27,014 nucleotides of DNA from Rachicladosporium sp. CCFEE 5018 (lineage: Eukaryota > Ascomycota > Dothideomycetes > Cladosporiales > Cladosporiaceae): NCBI GenBank assembly GCA_002077045.2, contig KZ111176.1, forward strand, positions 208,045 through 235,058, given 5' to 3'. The notes beneath the pieces were generated by a model that was not told the origin of the DNA, searched no databases, and saw only the letters and a list, made by a program, of their open reading frames with translations. A program made the position numbers and the translations under genes. Of the stretch, positions 9,401 through 19,913 are shown in pieces. The stretch's first letter is position 1; every line of letters begins with the position of its first letter.

Positions 9401-10981
9401 CGTCGCCTCGAGTGCGCTGAGCCTTACGCGGCGCTGGAAAGTCGGCCTGTTTGGTGTGCCCGGCCGTTGCAATGACGGCTTGCCCTCGAGCTCAGTAAGT
9501 AGCGATCGTGCACAGCCAGTGCTAGTCGGTCTTGTAAGGAAGACGATACTATCCGTGAAGAGGAGTAGCGTGAGAGGGGTTGATAGGTTGCGATTCGTGT
9601 CGAATGGCGGCACTAGCTCTCTGGCGTCTACCGTTGTGATGAGACGTCCTGCCAATTGTGCGTCTTCAGGCCAGCCGGATATACAAGAGCGGATCCTGTC
9701 ATTCACGCTCATCGTGGACGACCCGTCCTCGCCGTCCGCAGTACAGACGTCCGAGATGGTGTCGCGCGCCGCCATGAACGGCTTCAATGCCGGATGTCTG
9801 GCAGGGAGTTGCTTCGTGATCCCATCAATGTACAGATTGTACCTGGGCAGGCGCTGCACTGGCTCAATGAGTAAAGAGGTGAGCTGCTGTTCACCGACAT
9901 CCGAAAGCTTCGATGCGAGCGGCAAGTCACTGCGAAGGAGGCTCTTGAGTTGCTGAGCAGCGGCAGAATGTGTACGCATATAAGCGGTGTATGCCTCTGC
10001 GAAACGAGGGAACCATTGATGACAGTAGTTGGCAATCGCTTCAATCTGCTGGTCATCGGCATACCCCTCCTTCATAACGCCGGTCTTCTGTAAATCGGCG
10101 AGGAAGGCCTCATTCAGTTGCAGCATCATGTCGATGGTCTGCGGAAAGATTGCTCGAAGTTGCTGGAAGTCTGCAATGTCGATTTGAGTCTCCAATTCGC
10201 CAACCAGTGCCACTGCTTCGCCCAGCCTAGCGACATAGTTCCGCTCGGTCTCGAGCAGCTCGTTGAGCTCCTTCACAGCCGTCTCCCGTTGCTTCGCCGT
10301 GAACGAAGCACTCCTGCCCACACTATTCGCCTTACTCGGCGCCCTCTTCAGCTTGCTTGTCGGCAGGAAGGAAGGCTCGCCCAGTGCCGCAACCAAATCA
10401 GAATAAACCCCATACCTCCACCTCATCTCCTCTTCATCATCAATGTTCTCGCTGCTCTCGACAGGCGCCTTGATGCTCCCTGGCGGCAGAACAACATCAA
10501 CATCCACCCACGGCACCCTCTGCTCTCCGAACACCTTTCCAAGCGCTTCCTTCACAACCTCAACATTCTCCACCTTCGTGATACGACTAGCGAGTATAGC
10601 GACATGATCATCTCCCCACAGCGCGCTCGCTGGGGTCCTACTCGTACCCTGCCAAGTCTTCTTCACGCCTCCGTCCAGCTCAACGAAGTACTTCTTCAGC
10701 CCAAATGCGACGCCTCTGCACACCTCATCGCCCTGCTCCTCGCGCGGCAGGTTGTGAACAGCAGAGTAGAACGGCGATGTCGGCGCGACTGCGAGGCGGG
10801 AGTAGGTCGCTAGACCCGCGGGTGTGAAAACGTGAAGCTGAATGCGGGAAGATGTGGAGGAGAGCGAGGCAGCGGGGCCGTGGAAGATTAGGAGGGGGGA
10901 GTTGGTGAGGAGAGGGTCGGTTGTGTGGTAGAGTGCGAGATCGGGCGAGAGGTGCGGGAGGGGCGGCGTGATGGAGGCCAT
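6401..10981 (-). CDS. bud3: Bud3-type RhoGEF with DH/PH-like, RhoGAP-like and coiled-coil regions, copy 1
   Basis: Two long open frames are one gene of 1487 residues. Exons are 8957-10981, 6723-8897 and 6401-6664; introns are 59 nt (8898-8956) and 58 nt (6665-6722), both GTACGT with CTGAC branch points. The N-terminus (LYHTTDPLL, NSPLLIFHGP) and size resemble filamentous-fungal Bud3, known in Neurospora as a GEF for the septation GTPase RHO-4. The DH domain is at about residues 228-425, with the EPVQRLPRYNLYIDGI signature near 375. A PH-like strand segment follows at about 456-580. Residues about 825-1000 look like a RhoGAP fold (LTPQNQRAFKGIMRLL) without an obvious GIFR arginine-finger motif. 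A disordered SP/TP-rich part holds KKKRR near 1150. The C-terminus is coiled coil. RhoGEF is secure; Bud3 orthology is less so. Confidence 0.82.
8898..8956 (-). other. Intron 1 of BUD3-like gene, copy 1 (retention truncates after PH-like region)
   Basis: Reading through this intron adds 17 residues after YDL and stops at 8903-8905, giving a 692-residue DH-PH-like form without the RhoGAP-like and coiled-coil parts. Splicing restores frame directly into VSNVDVVPYICRKL. The intron is almost identical in copy 2. Confidence 0.75.
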
Positions 10982-11602
10982 GACCGGCTTGTCGAGATAT
11001 GTACGCGTTGATGTCGGAGCTCGTCCAGTGTCGTGGTGCGCGTGTCAGCGCATCGAGCTTCGTGCGTTGAAGCAATCGCGACCAGGCGAAGCGCATGCAA
11101 GAATCGAAGGAACCACCAAGCGAGTGTATAGAGAGAGCAACAATCAACGGCGACCTTGTTGTGACGTCGTCTCGATACAGCTCACAGGAATACACAAACC
11201 CGCTCCAATGCATGCGCCGGTGTTGTACGGACAAGCTACAACCTGGTAAGCCGGGTGGGGAAGCCCACGCCAATGAAGCACGCCACCTCGTGACTTGCGA
11301 GTCACGTGTGCACATGAATATCGCCGAGTCGCAAAACTTGACGGTCCCAACTGCTAGCGTGGTTTGAGACTGGCAAAGGTTGTACGGACACTAGCGTCAA
11401 GTGTCCGTCCACGAATGAGAGATCAGTGTTGGAGTACGCCATGCGAAGACCATGTGAACATCACGAGGTTGTAGGAATTAGGATGTTTAGCCCTCAAGAT
11501 CTCCAGTCGCTCGCTCAACACTTTCGTGTTCCACCTCTTCATGTATACATCTACATCCCTACATCTACCGTGACCACAAGTCCTCCTTCCCTTGTCAACA
11601 CG
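10982..11602. promoter_or_regulatory. BUD3 upstream region and MDV1 3' flank, copy 1
   Basis: This 621-bp spacer holds the presumed BUD3 promoter and the MDV1 3' untranslated region. Elements seen include an inverted repeat GTGGG-GAAG-CCCAC (11255-11268) next to a CCAAT box (11270-11274), and an E-box CACGTG (11303-11308). The E-box overlaps an inverted repeat GTGACT-TGCG-AGTCAC (11290-11305). Most of the region aligns well with copy 2. Start sites are not determinable here. Confidence 0.5.
11290..11308. promoter_or_regulatory. E-box CACGTG overlapping a 6-bp inverted repeat, copy 1
   Basis: GTGACT and AGTCAC flank TGCG, and the right arm runs into CACGTG, the core site of fungal bHLH factors. 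It lies about 310-325 bp upstream of the BUD3 start. In copy 2 the E-box is kept but the right arm reads GATCAC, so the inverted repeat is imperfect. Confidence 0.35.
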
Positions 11603-12989
11603 TCAACACGACCATACTCCAACGATACCATCCCGTCTCCCCTCCACCATAAACCCATCCTTGATCCTCACCCTCTCCACGACAGCCTTCCGCCCCTCAC
11701 TCTCAACACTCTCCCCGCAATCCCAATGCCGCCCATCAGCCTTGTCGTACACCTTCACGACCGACTCTCCGGCCGCACTAACGATGTGCCGTTGATCGAA
11801 CATCATGCCCGTTACGGGGTCGTCGTAGGCGTAGGCGTCGTGGATGCCGCCGGTTCGGAGGTCCCAGATCTGTGAGGTGCAAGTCAGTAGGTAGCGGAGG
11901 AGACGTGGGGAAGGAGGGGACTTACGCGTATACTCCGATCCGCAGAGCCAGTGACGAGGAACACGTCGTCGAATTGCAGGGCTGTGACAGGACCAGTATG
12001 ACCCACGAGACTGCGGTGTACCATCCCACTTCGTAAATCCCAAAGTCGGACCATACCATCTGCTGTGCCGCAGGCGAGCGCAGTTTCGAAAACTTGTAGA
12101 GCACCCACGAAGTCCGCTTCAGCCGTGTTCAGTCTCCCTGTTGTAGGCCTGAACCAACCTGCCGCATCCTTCCCACCACTCGTCGACGCTGTGCTCAGCG
12201 TAGCATTGACGGACGGATTTATGGTCGAGGCTTGCGCTGCTGCCCAGAGCACATCTAGTGTCTGCACGCAGCGGCCTGTCTCTAGATCCCATTGTCGCAG
12301 CGTCTTGTCCGCCGAGCCGGAGACGAGGGTGTTGCCTCGGAAGTTCAGTGCTGTGATTTCGGCGACGTGGGAGGAAAGAGTAAAGAGATGGCAGTTCTCT
12401 GTTGCATTTGTAGACGTTGCTGGGGTTGGAGAGGAGGGCGTTGGCGACTGTTCGGAGGTAGGTGTGAAGAGATCGTCACCTCCTACAGGTGAGGAGGGAT
12501 CAGGCGAGGTGTCTGAGACAGATGGCTTGGAGGGTGTGCTCGGCGGTGGAGGTGTGTAGTCTGCTTGACTCAGATCCCACAACCGGATCGAAGCGTCCAT
12601 CGAGCCCGTAGCAACGAGATGGTCCTCCACCTGTAAGCAGCGCACACTACTCAGATGACCTTCCAGCAGGCCCATGCAGCGGCCTGCGCTAAGATCCCAG
12701 ACGCGGACTGTGTCGTCCAGAGCCGCTGTGACCATCATACCAAAGGGCACGTCGAAGTCTAGTGCTGTGATCGTGTCGTTGTGCGCTTGCAGCTCTCGTA
12801 TCCGCGTGCCGGGCTCCATGTGTTCGTGCAGTACAGGCATGGATATCCGTCGCGGCAGCTTTCTTCGCTTCGCGGGCGATGCCTTGCTGTTCGCCTTCGG
12901 CAGCTTGCCGTATATCGACTCCGACATGAAGCTCTCGTCCATCGCCGTGACCTCATCGTCCTCTTCCGCCCCAACCTCTGGCTCCCTCT
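11603..12989 (-). CDS. MDV1: Mitochondrial division protein Mdv1/Caf4-type, copy 1 (N-terminus lost in assembly gap)
   Basis: Mdv1 is the WD40 adaptor linking outer-membrane Fis1 to the dynamin Dnm1 in mitochondrial fission. The visible part is exon 1 (11926-12989, open into the gap) and exon 2 (11603-11869), separated by a 56-nt intron (GTAAGT, CTGAC, CACAG). The motif RRISMPVLHEHMEPGTRIREL followed by seven WD40 repeats and a C-terminal GIVGVWSC is typical of filamentous-fungal Mdv1. A Pro/Ser/Thr-rich insert separates WD2 and WD3. The N-terminal Fis1-binding and coiled-coil part would lie beyond 12989. Against copy 2, I count about eight amino-acid changes in about 427 residues, clustered in the WD2-WD3 insert, so both copies look functional. 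Confidence 0.88.
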
Positions 12990-13089
12990 NNNNNNNNNNN
13001 NNNNNNNNNNNNNNNNNNNNNNNNNNNNNNNNNNNNNNNNNNNNNNNNNNNNNNNNNNNNNNNNNNNNNNNNNNNNNNNNNNNNNNNNN
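12990..13089. other. Assembly gap of exactly 100 Ns
   Basis: One hundred Ns is a usual placeholder for a scaffold gap of unknown size. It interrupts the coding sequence of MDV1 copy 1. Copy 2 shows at least 121 nt more of this same coding frame beyond the matching point, which 100 nt could not hold. The gap length is therefore nominal, or copy 1 is deleted here. Confidence 0.97.
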
Positions 13090-13684
13090 AGTCTCCTATA
13101 CCACTGACGGATCCCTGGGATCAAGAGGTCTCTATTTTCAACGTCACTACCAAGAGCTTCGGTCCTGGAGGCAGAGGGTGGGTAGGTAGGACTGTGCAGA
13201 TCCGAAGGATCGCCGAGAGGTGGTGCACCTTCGAGCAAGCGCCGGGTCCAATGCCGCACTGATGAAGGGTCTGAGGTGGAATTTGGTTCAAGTCCAGAGA
13301 CCTAATTAGGCAGAACAGGGAGGGCAACTGACGAGGCTCAAGTACGAGGACGAGGGGCTATCAAGTACGTACGCCCTGCATTTCTTGATCGCAACTCATG
13401 ATTACCATAAATTTGACGATTCCGCAAAAGACAATGTGGAGAATTCTCTATCTTCTGACTGAATGCAAACACACGACGTGAGATGGTGTCAAGTGTCCCG
13501 CGTTCGTACTGACACTGCTTTTGCTACTAGGTATGAAAACATGTGCGCGACCAAGGCGCCCAACAGTCGCTCGGTGGGTATCATAATGTCGTCTTTCAGC
13601 ACAGAATCGGCGCTCGGAGTCTCCGCTAGTGATGTATAGCCCAAACTTCCCGCCCAGCAGCCACCATGCAGGCGTGTCGACTGC
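13090..13684. other. Region downstream of NUF2 copy 2, start of the right contig
   Basis: These 595 bp run from the gap to the NUF2 stop codon and have no counterpart in copy 1, because the window starts inside NUF2. Part is presumably the NUF2 3' untranslated region. I see no convincing gene, no similarity to MDV1, and no repeat. A tRNA-like TTCAAGT loop near 13286 lacks a matching acceptor stem. Confidence 0.5.
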
Positions 13685-15188
13685 TTAGATGCTCTGCTCC
13701 ATCTCAGTGATGTAGAGCCTGATGTGGCTCTCCATCTTCATGTACTCTTCCCGGGCGCTCTGGACTTCGTGTTCGATCTGTTCCTTGAGGTCGGCCATCT
13801 ATAGCGGGTCAGCAGGTCGCTCAAGTGTTTGTAAGCAGTCGAGCAATAACATACCTTCTTTTCCGTCTGCTCAATCCGAATCCTCCTTTTCTCCACCTCC
13901 TCTCCCTTTTCTCTCCGCTCCAGACTCAGCTCTTCGTACAGAGCTTTTAGCTCATTCGTCCGCTCCTGGCTCTTCGCAGCCTTGGTATCGATATCTGCCT
14001 GCAGCTTCTGCATCTTGCTTTGCGTACTCGCCAACTGCCTCCTCAACATCGTCTCCTGCCTCTCCACTTCCCGCACATTGTTCGTCTGCTCAACAAGCGC
14101 GTCCCGATTCTTTCCTGCCTTCTGCGCTTCCTCATCTTCCTTCGCTAGCTCCACTGCTAGGTCGGACAGTATCCGTGTCAAGTTCGTGATGTCCGCGTGA
14201 AGCGCGGCGAAGCTGTCACTGCTCGTTTGCAGGGCACGACTTCGTTTCTCAAGCCGCAAGATCTCGGAGTTGTCGCGGGTGAGATTGTTCTGCAGATCTC
14301 GGAGAGACTGTTCGAGGACTGCGGGCGACTGCTCGGTATAGGGTCGCAGCTTGTTGGCTTCTTGCTTGGTGTTCATCACTGCCACTGTGCGCTCTTCCAG
14401 CATGGCTTTGAACTTGGCTTGCTCGCTTTTGACGCGTTCGAGCTTATCTGTCACTCGCTCCTGGCTTGCCTTCAGCTCCAGAAGTCGCGTCCGAAGCTCC
14501 CCAGTCCGCTTCTCCTTGTCTCGTAGCGCTTGCTCGACATTCTTGCGGTTCTGCTGCATCTCCTCGAGCTGCTCCTGCCTCTCCTGGTTCGCTTGGTAGA
14601 GCACCTCAATCGTGTTCTTCGTACGCTCGGAGGAGTTGTAGTGCTCATCAATCACACTCGTCTGGCTTTCGCGGAAGCGAATGAAGTTGATGATATAGCT
14701 GAAGATCTTCACCAGCCTCGGATGCGTCGGCCTATACAGATCTGAGAATGTAAAGTCCTTGATCCCGCACTCTTGCAGCAGTCGCCGTAGCGTGATGAAG
14801 AAGCCCATCAGCTCCCGCGTGTCGGCTGTGTAGATTCTGTCCGCTTCCTCGCCGTACAGCGATTCGGCAGCTGCGCGCATTGCTGGCGCGACGATCTCGC
14901 GGGTGGTGTTTGTGAGAAGCTCGGCGAACCATTCGAAGACCTTTTGAATCTGGAGTGGGTTGGGCTTATGGAGATCGGAGAGGGCGAATGGGATTCCTAT
15001 ATCGGAGATGCAGCCGGCGATCTCTTTGTCGGACTGGACATCTTGTCAGTATCCAGTCTCGAGGCGAGTCGTGCGACTGAGTATACCAATGTCATGAAAG
15101 CATCGCCATCATCCTCCTTCTTCTGCTGCTTCTGCTGGCTTGACTGCTGAGAGCTGCCTGCCATGCTCATCCGCGGATTGTGAGCCAT
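13685..15188 (-). CDS. NUF2: Kinetochore protein Nuf2, copy 2 (complete)
   Basis: This is the complete gene model: exons 15087-15188, 13855-15033 and 13685-13798, with introns of 53 nt (15034-15086) and 56 nt (13799-13854, GTATGT donor, CTGAC, TATAG). All joins are in phase 0 and give 464 residues, the usual length for Nuf2. The N-terminal head contains SDKEIAGCISDIGIPF and KVFEWFAELL, then VAPAMRAAAESLYGEEADRI and the FFITLRRLLQECGIKDF helix. The rest is coiled coil, ending MEQSI. Nuf2 pairs with Ndc80 at the outer kinetochore. The first 449 bases of the window are identical to 13855-14303 here, while a nearby patch differs by about 12%, all synonymous. Confidence 0.93.
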
Positions 15189-15897
15189 GCTGGGCATCGT
15201 ATTAGGCTGAGGGTGTCGCGCACTGGGAAGAGAGTAACTGTGTTGTAGTACTCGAGTCGTCCGTCTTTCATGATCGCATTTAGAGTTTCGCGATTGTAAA
15301 CAGAAGATACAGAGTTCTGGCAACCGGGCCGCCCCGCCAAAGCTCCGGAGCTCACCTTTCGACATCACCTCATTCATCGCCCACTATCATTGACATTGTT
15401 TCTCCCATTCGCGATCCATCGCGTTGATATCCGGAGCCCACAAGTCGATCCATGGGTATTGTCAACTGCGATAGTCATCACTTCTGCTGGCGCGGAACCG
15501 GACCTAGCCAGATTGGCCACCCACTTCGATATGATGCTCACGTAGACGCGCCGCGGTTTGGATCAATTGCACCCCAGTCCGATCGCAGCGTCGACTATAT
15601 GTCCATCATACGTTTGCCAATGCCGAGCAGAACTGGTTGGTTACAGATGTGTAGAGCATTGGTGTGCATACACGGGTGCCAATCGCTCACACATTCCAAT
15701 ATCTTGTTGTGGAGGCTACATCCGGATGGACCACTCACAACTAACGCATTTGATACTAAATACCCGACTGCCTGTATCACTTCACAGCGATTCCCAACTG
15801 TACGGCCGTTGCTGAACCCAACGTAGCATGACGCCACTCAGCATTGCCGCAAGCTTCGACACTTCACATGTTCAGGTCGAAGAGTGAATTGTGACGG

Positions 15898-15920
15898 TAC
15901 GCTGCGACTGACACAGCGTA
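15898..15920. promoter_or_regulatory. Inverted repeat TACGCTG-N9-CAGCGTA, copy 2
   Basis: The arms 15898-15904 and 15914-15920 are identical to those of copy 1, as is the 9-nt spacer. It lies about 380 bp before the mucin start. The binding factor is unknown. Confidence 0.35.
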
Positions 15921-16202
15921 TCTTCCCAGTCTCGGCGATGGTCATGTCCTGTTAGCAGGCAACGCTACGTTATGGAGCACTAGAAGCGTAGAGCTATGAT
16001 TGCTTAGTGTGGTCATTATCGCATACGATAACGAGCTGTACTCGACAGGTGAAGCTGCTGTCCGCTTGACGGACCATGCTATCGGTAGGTTCGTATTTCT
16101 CCCCTCTTTAGACCCAGATATTCATCCTCATGGTTGTAAGAGGCACGACGCGGATGCTCCACCAAGAAAATGCGAAATGTCAATATTCTCAACAATCTGA
16201 TG

Positions 16203-16226
16203 CCTCACCTCAAATCCCCTGTGAGG
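16203..16226. promoter_or_regulatory. Inverted repeat CCTCAC-N12-GTGAGG with internal CCCCT, copy 2
   Basis: Arms and spacer match copy 1. The element ends 76 bp before the mucin start codon. The CCCCT core resembles a stress-response element; the role is inferred. Confidence 0.3.
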
Positions 16227-16302
16227 GCTCTGCTCCGCGCGCCGTTCTCCAAGCACTCTCGTTCAGCAGATCACTGTCTGCATACCACATTCGCTTAGCA
16301 CT

Positions 16303-19300
16303 ATGGCACTGTCTGCGATCGCAATGATGAGGGCTCGCAGTCTCCTCCTCGCCGCCCTAGCCGCAGGCGCCAACGCTCGTACGTAGCAGCAGATTGCCGA
16401 TGCTACATTTCATACAGCTAACAAATCGCAGAGGCCACCGCCCCTAATACGACGACAGCGACAGTGGTGCACTGTCAGACCGACAACAGTGTTCCAGAAG
16501 GTTCCAGCTTGGAAACCGCTACGGCAACACTGGTCGTTGGCCGTGAGAAAGACTCATACATCAATTCGGTGTCAGAATGTAACGCTACCTCACTTTTCGC
16601 CTCTACGACTGTATACATGGTGCCGGCGGCTACCACCGCGACAATGACAGCAGAGACGACGGTGGTAGTCGTGCAGCCTACCAAGACAAATTATGTCAGA
16701 ATGTTCCTGGAGACCTCGTACGCTGATTACTTTGGACCTGGGGCATGGACTGCGCCCGGAGCAAGCGCCACTGGCTGGCCGAGCTCAACTTATGAGCCTG
16801 GGACATGGGAGAACATGACAACAAGCTCATCTATAAGTACCTCATCCTCATCTACAAGCATGAGTTCATATTATTGGCCGCTCACCCTCACGACTGGTCC
16901 CCTCACGACCGGTACTGGCGAGCCAGGGCCTAGTGAGCCCGGTCCGTTCGTGAACACCACGACTGTGATTACTGACGTGCCGTCGACACCAAATACTACG
17001 ACATATGTCGTCACGCCACCCATCACCACTGGTCCGATCGTGACTGGCACAGGCGACTCCACCACGTCCAGGGGGCCAGGTCCGTTTATCAACACCACGA
17101 CCGTCGTTACAGAGGTGCCGTACACACTAAACACCACCACGATCATTGTGGCGCCACCCATGAGCACCGACGTCATCTACACCACCGGCACCGGCGACTC
17201 ATACACAACCACCGAGCCAGGTCCATTTGGCAATACCAGCTCCATTTTCTTGAACCCAACAGCGCCAATCACGACGGGTCCATACTCGACTGGTACTGGC
17301 GAGAGCTTCACCTCCACCGAGCCAGGCCCGTACTCCAACTCCACCACGACTGCCCCTCTCACTACTGGCCCGATCGTCACTGGCACTGGTGAGGCATCTA
17401 CCTCTACCCAGCCGGGTCCATTCTCCAACAGCACGACCACTAGCGCCACTCCCGTGCCCAGTGGACCGTGCGCTGGCACTGAGGGCTCGCGCTACACCGA
17501 TGCCAACGGTGCCACATACGACGTCAGGTCAGGCTACGACAGCTCTGTCAACTCATACAACGGCACCAATGTCGGGTCGATTGCCGAGTGCTACAACAGC
17601 TGCGACCAGCAGACACCACAATGTACAGGCTTCACTTATGTCACCTCGGGGACCATCTCGGGCGTCTGTTATCTCAAGAGTGGTTACGGGACATTTGTGC
17701 AGAGTCAGAACACTGCACTCATGTGCTCTGCTTTCCTTGCGCCGCCATTGTCGAATATGACCAACACCACCACCACCTACGCAGCGTCTGCGTCTGGCAG
17801 CACCGTGCCGTACCCCGACACTACCTCGGCGCCATTCCAAAATGCCACGACGACTTACTCTGCTCCAATTTACGCTACTGGCACGGCAGTCTCTACCAGT
17901 GGAGTCTTCATCTGCCCAGACTACATCGACCAGTGCGGCAACTTCTATGGCCCAGGCTGTTACACTTCCTACCCTGGCGTTCCTGCGCCGTCGTTCACTA
18001 CGCCTTTTTGCTCTTTGAACACCGCCCCTGTGACGAGTGCTGGTACTATCACGCCGATCGCGTCTAGCTCGGGCAGTCTCTTGTACTCGAATACCACTGT
18101 CACAATGACAACGACCGAGGCCAGTGCTGGGACCATCACGCCGTTCGCCTCCACATCGGAGTCCATCGTCATCTACCCTAATACCACCTCGACCATGCCC
18201 GTCGAGATCTCATCATCTATCACCCCGACTGGATCCGTCAGTTCGTACTCCACTGGCAGTATTCCATCGTACTCGACGTCGGACATCGTGCCTTACCCGA
18301 ACACGACGTCTTTCACTACTCCTGTCATCTCGACAGCGACCGTGACGGTCACTTATAGCGACGTCAGGAATGGTTCTACCTCCTACAGCATGTCCTTGTC
18401 CGTGTCGACCACAACCGTCATAGACCGCACATCCGATTGCATAACGATCACTCAGAATGGCACCACCGTCATTACGCCATGCACGAGTTCCGAGCCTGTA
18501 GTCATCACCACCACTCCAGTACCAGTGTCTTACACTTCGTCGTCGAGCAGCGCAAGTGTGACGTACCCGGCAAACTTGACTTCCACCACTCGCACTGGCT
18601 CTCTCAACACGACAACAACCTCGGCGCCTATTACTGTCATCACGAGCTCAGCACCAGTCACGGTCATGACAGTCACCGTGCCCACCACAGTTGTGATTAC
18701 CGTTCCGTGCACGACCAAGCACTGTACCGGCAAGAAGACCACTACCTTGCGCACGAGCAAGCACATCACCACTAAACTTATCACCGCCTCGTGCAGCACT
18801 CTGCCACCAGTCTACACCACCGGAACCTACACCTTTGTGACTACAATCACAGCTACCGCTACCCCATCGTCGGTCTACACGAAAACGACCACTACCTGCC
18901 CAGTGTGGACGCTTCCTCAGTCCACGACTTGGGTCTATCCCAGCAGCGTCACTACGACTGCGACGAACAAGACCAGCGCAATGACAAGCACCCGGTATAC
19001 GAAGACTACCGTGACCGCCTCGTCCGTCACAACTTACGCTAAGGGTAACTCGACGACATGCTCCACGCTATGGACAACGTATCCGATATCTGCGCCATGG
19101 ACCTCAAGTCAGAGCAGCTACAGCTCATGGTACACCTGGTCGTCGTCTGTGCCAGCTTCCACTACCTCGGCCAGCTTCGATACGACTCAGACTACGACAC
19201 AGCTTACGACCCAAACGGTCACAACGGGCGTCACTGTCACCCAGACGTACCCGAAGTCGAGCTCAGCTTCAACTTGCTATGCGTCTATCTGGACTTTGTC

Positions 19301-19913
19301 GGCGGTATCGAGCTTGAGCTCTGCCAGTCAGTCGTCTGCCAGCCAGTCCTGGTCGCAGAGCTACAGCAGCACATCACAGTCGTCAGTCAGTCAGTCTTCA
19401 GTCAGCCAATCCTCCGCTGCAAGCTACAGCACTGCCTCTGCTTCTACTCCTGCATCCAGCTCAGCAATCTGGTCGTACAGCTCGGCCTCAACTCCAGTCG
19501 CCAGCTCATCAGCAACATGGGTCTACAGTCCAGCTTCCGCTACCACGCCAGTTACCCCCGCCTCAATCTCGTCTAGCATCTCAGTGGCGTCGCAGTCCTG
19601 GACCTACAGCTCCAAGACCTCCGGGTCCTCGGCCCCGGCTGTCAGCTCCACGTGGAGCTACCCTGGCGTGTCTAGCAGCCCTGTCCTGCCTGTGACGGAG
19701 ACTGCTACCACCACCCAGCAGGGCGTCACCTCCAGTAAAGGTATGTTCTCGGATTCGGCGAGTATTGATGTACATGTGACTGACAATGATCCTGCAGGTT
19801 CGCCCACAGCGTCGACTAGCACGACGGCCAGCGCTGCTGCTAATATCAAGGTGGTGGGCACGCAGAGCTTGATGGGCATGGTTGCTGTGGCTGGGTTGAT
19901 GGTGTTGTTGTGA
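16303..19913 (+). CDS. Mucin-like, PAN-domain, GPI-type cell-surface protein, copy 2
   Basis: Exons 16303-16378, 16432-19740 and 19798-19913 give 1166 residues, with the same layout as copy 1: signal peptide ending ANA, five EPGP repeats, PAN/Apple-like domain at about residues 370-462, second Cys cluster, Thr/Ser stalk with many sequons, and a hydrophobic GPI-type tail (LMGMVAVAGLMVLL). The first intron (16379-16431) has the same donor and CTAAC branch as copy 1, and the second (19741-19797) is again stop-free and 57 nt. Differences from copy 1 concentrate in the Ser-rich zone. Two cysteines (codons 18438-18440 and 19275-19277) are absent from copy 1. The protein probably sits in the cell wall or outer membrane leaflet. 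Its adhesion role is inferred from architecture alone. Confidence 0.82.
16901..17444 (+). repeat. Five degenerate TGTGE...EPGPF.NTTT protein repeats, copy 2
   Basis: The same five units as in copy 1, with scattered substitutions; for example one unit reads SRGPGPF instead of STEPGPF. Each unit ends in or near an N-glycosylation sequon. Confidence 0.7.
19310..19580 (+). repeat. Ser-rich repeat zone of mucin stalk, copy 2
   Basis: SASQS, SVSQS and ATWVYS-type units. The zone is longer and differently arranged than in copy 1, consistent with repeat slippage or relaxed selection on a glycosylated stalk. Confidence 0.65.
19741..19797 (+). other. Stop-free 57-nt intron before the GPI tail, copy 2
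   Basis: Donor GTATGT, branch TGACTGAC and acceptor TGCAG match copy 1, with only two substitutions that I see. Length and open frame are kept, so retention would add 19 residues here too. Confidence 0.7.

Larger units (their letters stand above)
1..12989. repeat. Duplicated four-gene block, unit 1
   Basis: The entire left contig matches 13855-26893 in order and orientation, with the offset drifting between 13854 and about 13911 through indels. Genes, exon boundaries and most promoter sequence correspond one to one. Confidence 0.95.
15189..16302. promoter_or_regulatory. Divergent intergenic region between NUF2 and mucin-like gene, copy 2
   Basis: The layout matches copy 1: a diverged NUF2-side half (about 15410-15780) and a strongly conserved mucin-side half (about 15781-16302). 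Both inverted repeats of copy 1 are preserved. No gene is evident. Confidence 0.6.

Noticed and set aside
12759..13259. Frames running through the Ns around 12990-13089
   Set aside because: They depend on translating unknown bases and do not match the MDV1 frame or any recognisable protein.
13270..13310. Possible tRNA, from a GGTTCAAGTCC T-arm-like motif
   Set aside because: A 5-bp T-stem can be drawn, but I find no matching acceptor strand or anticodon arm at the required distance.
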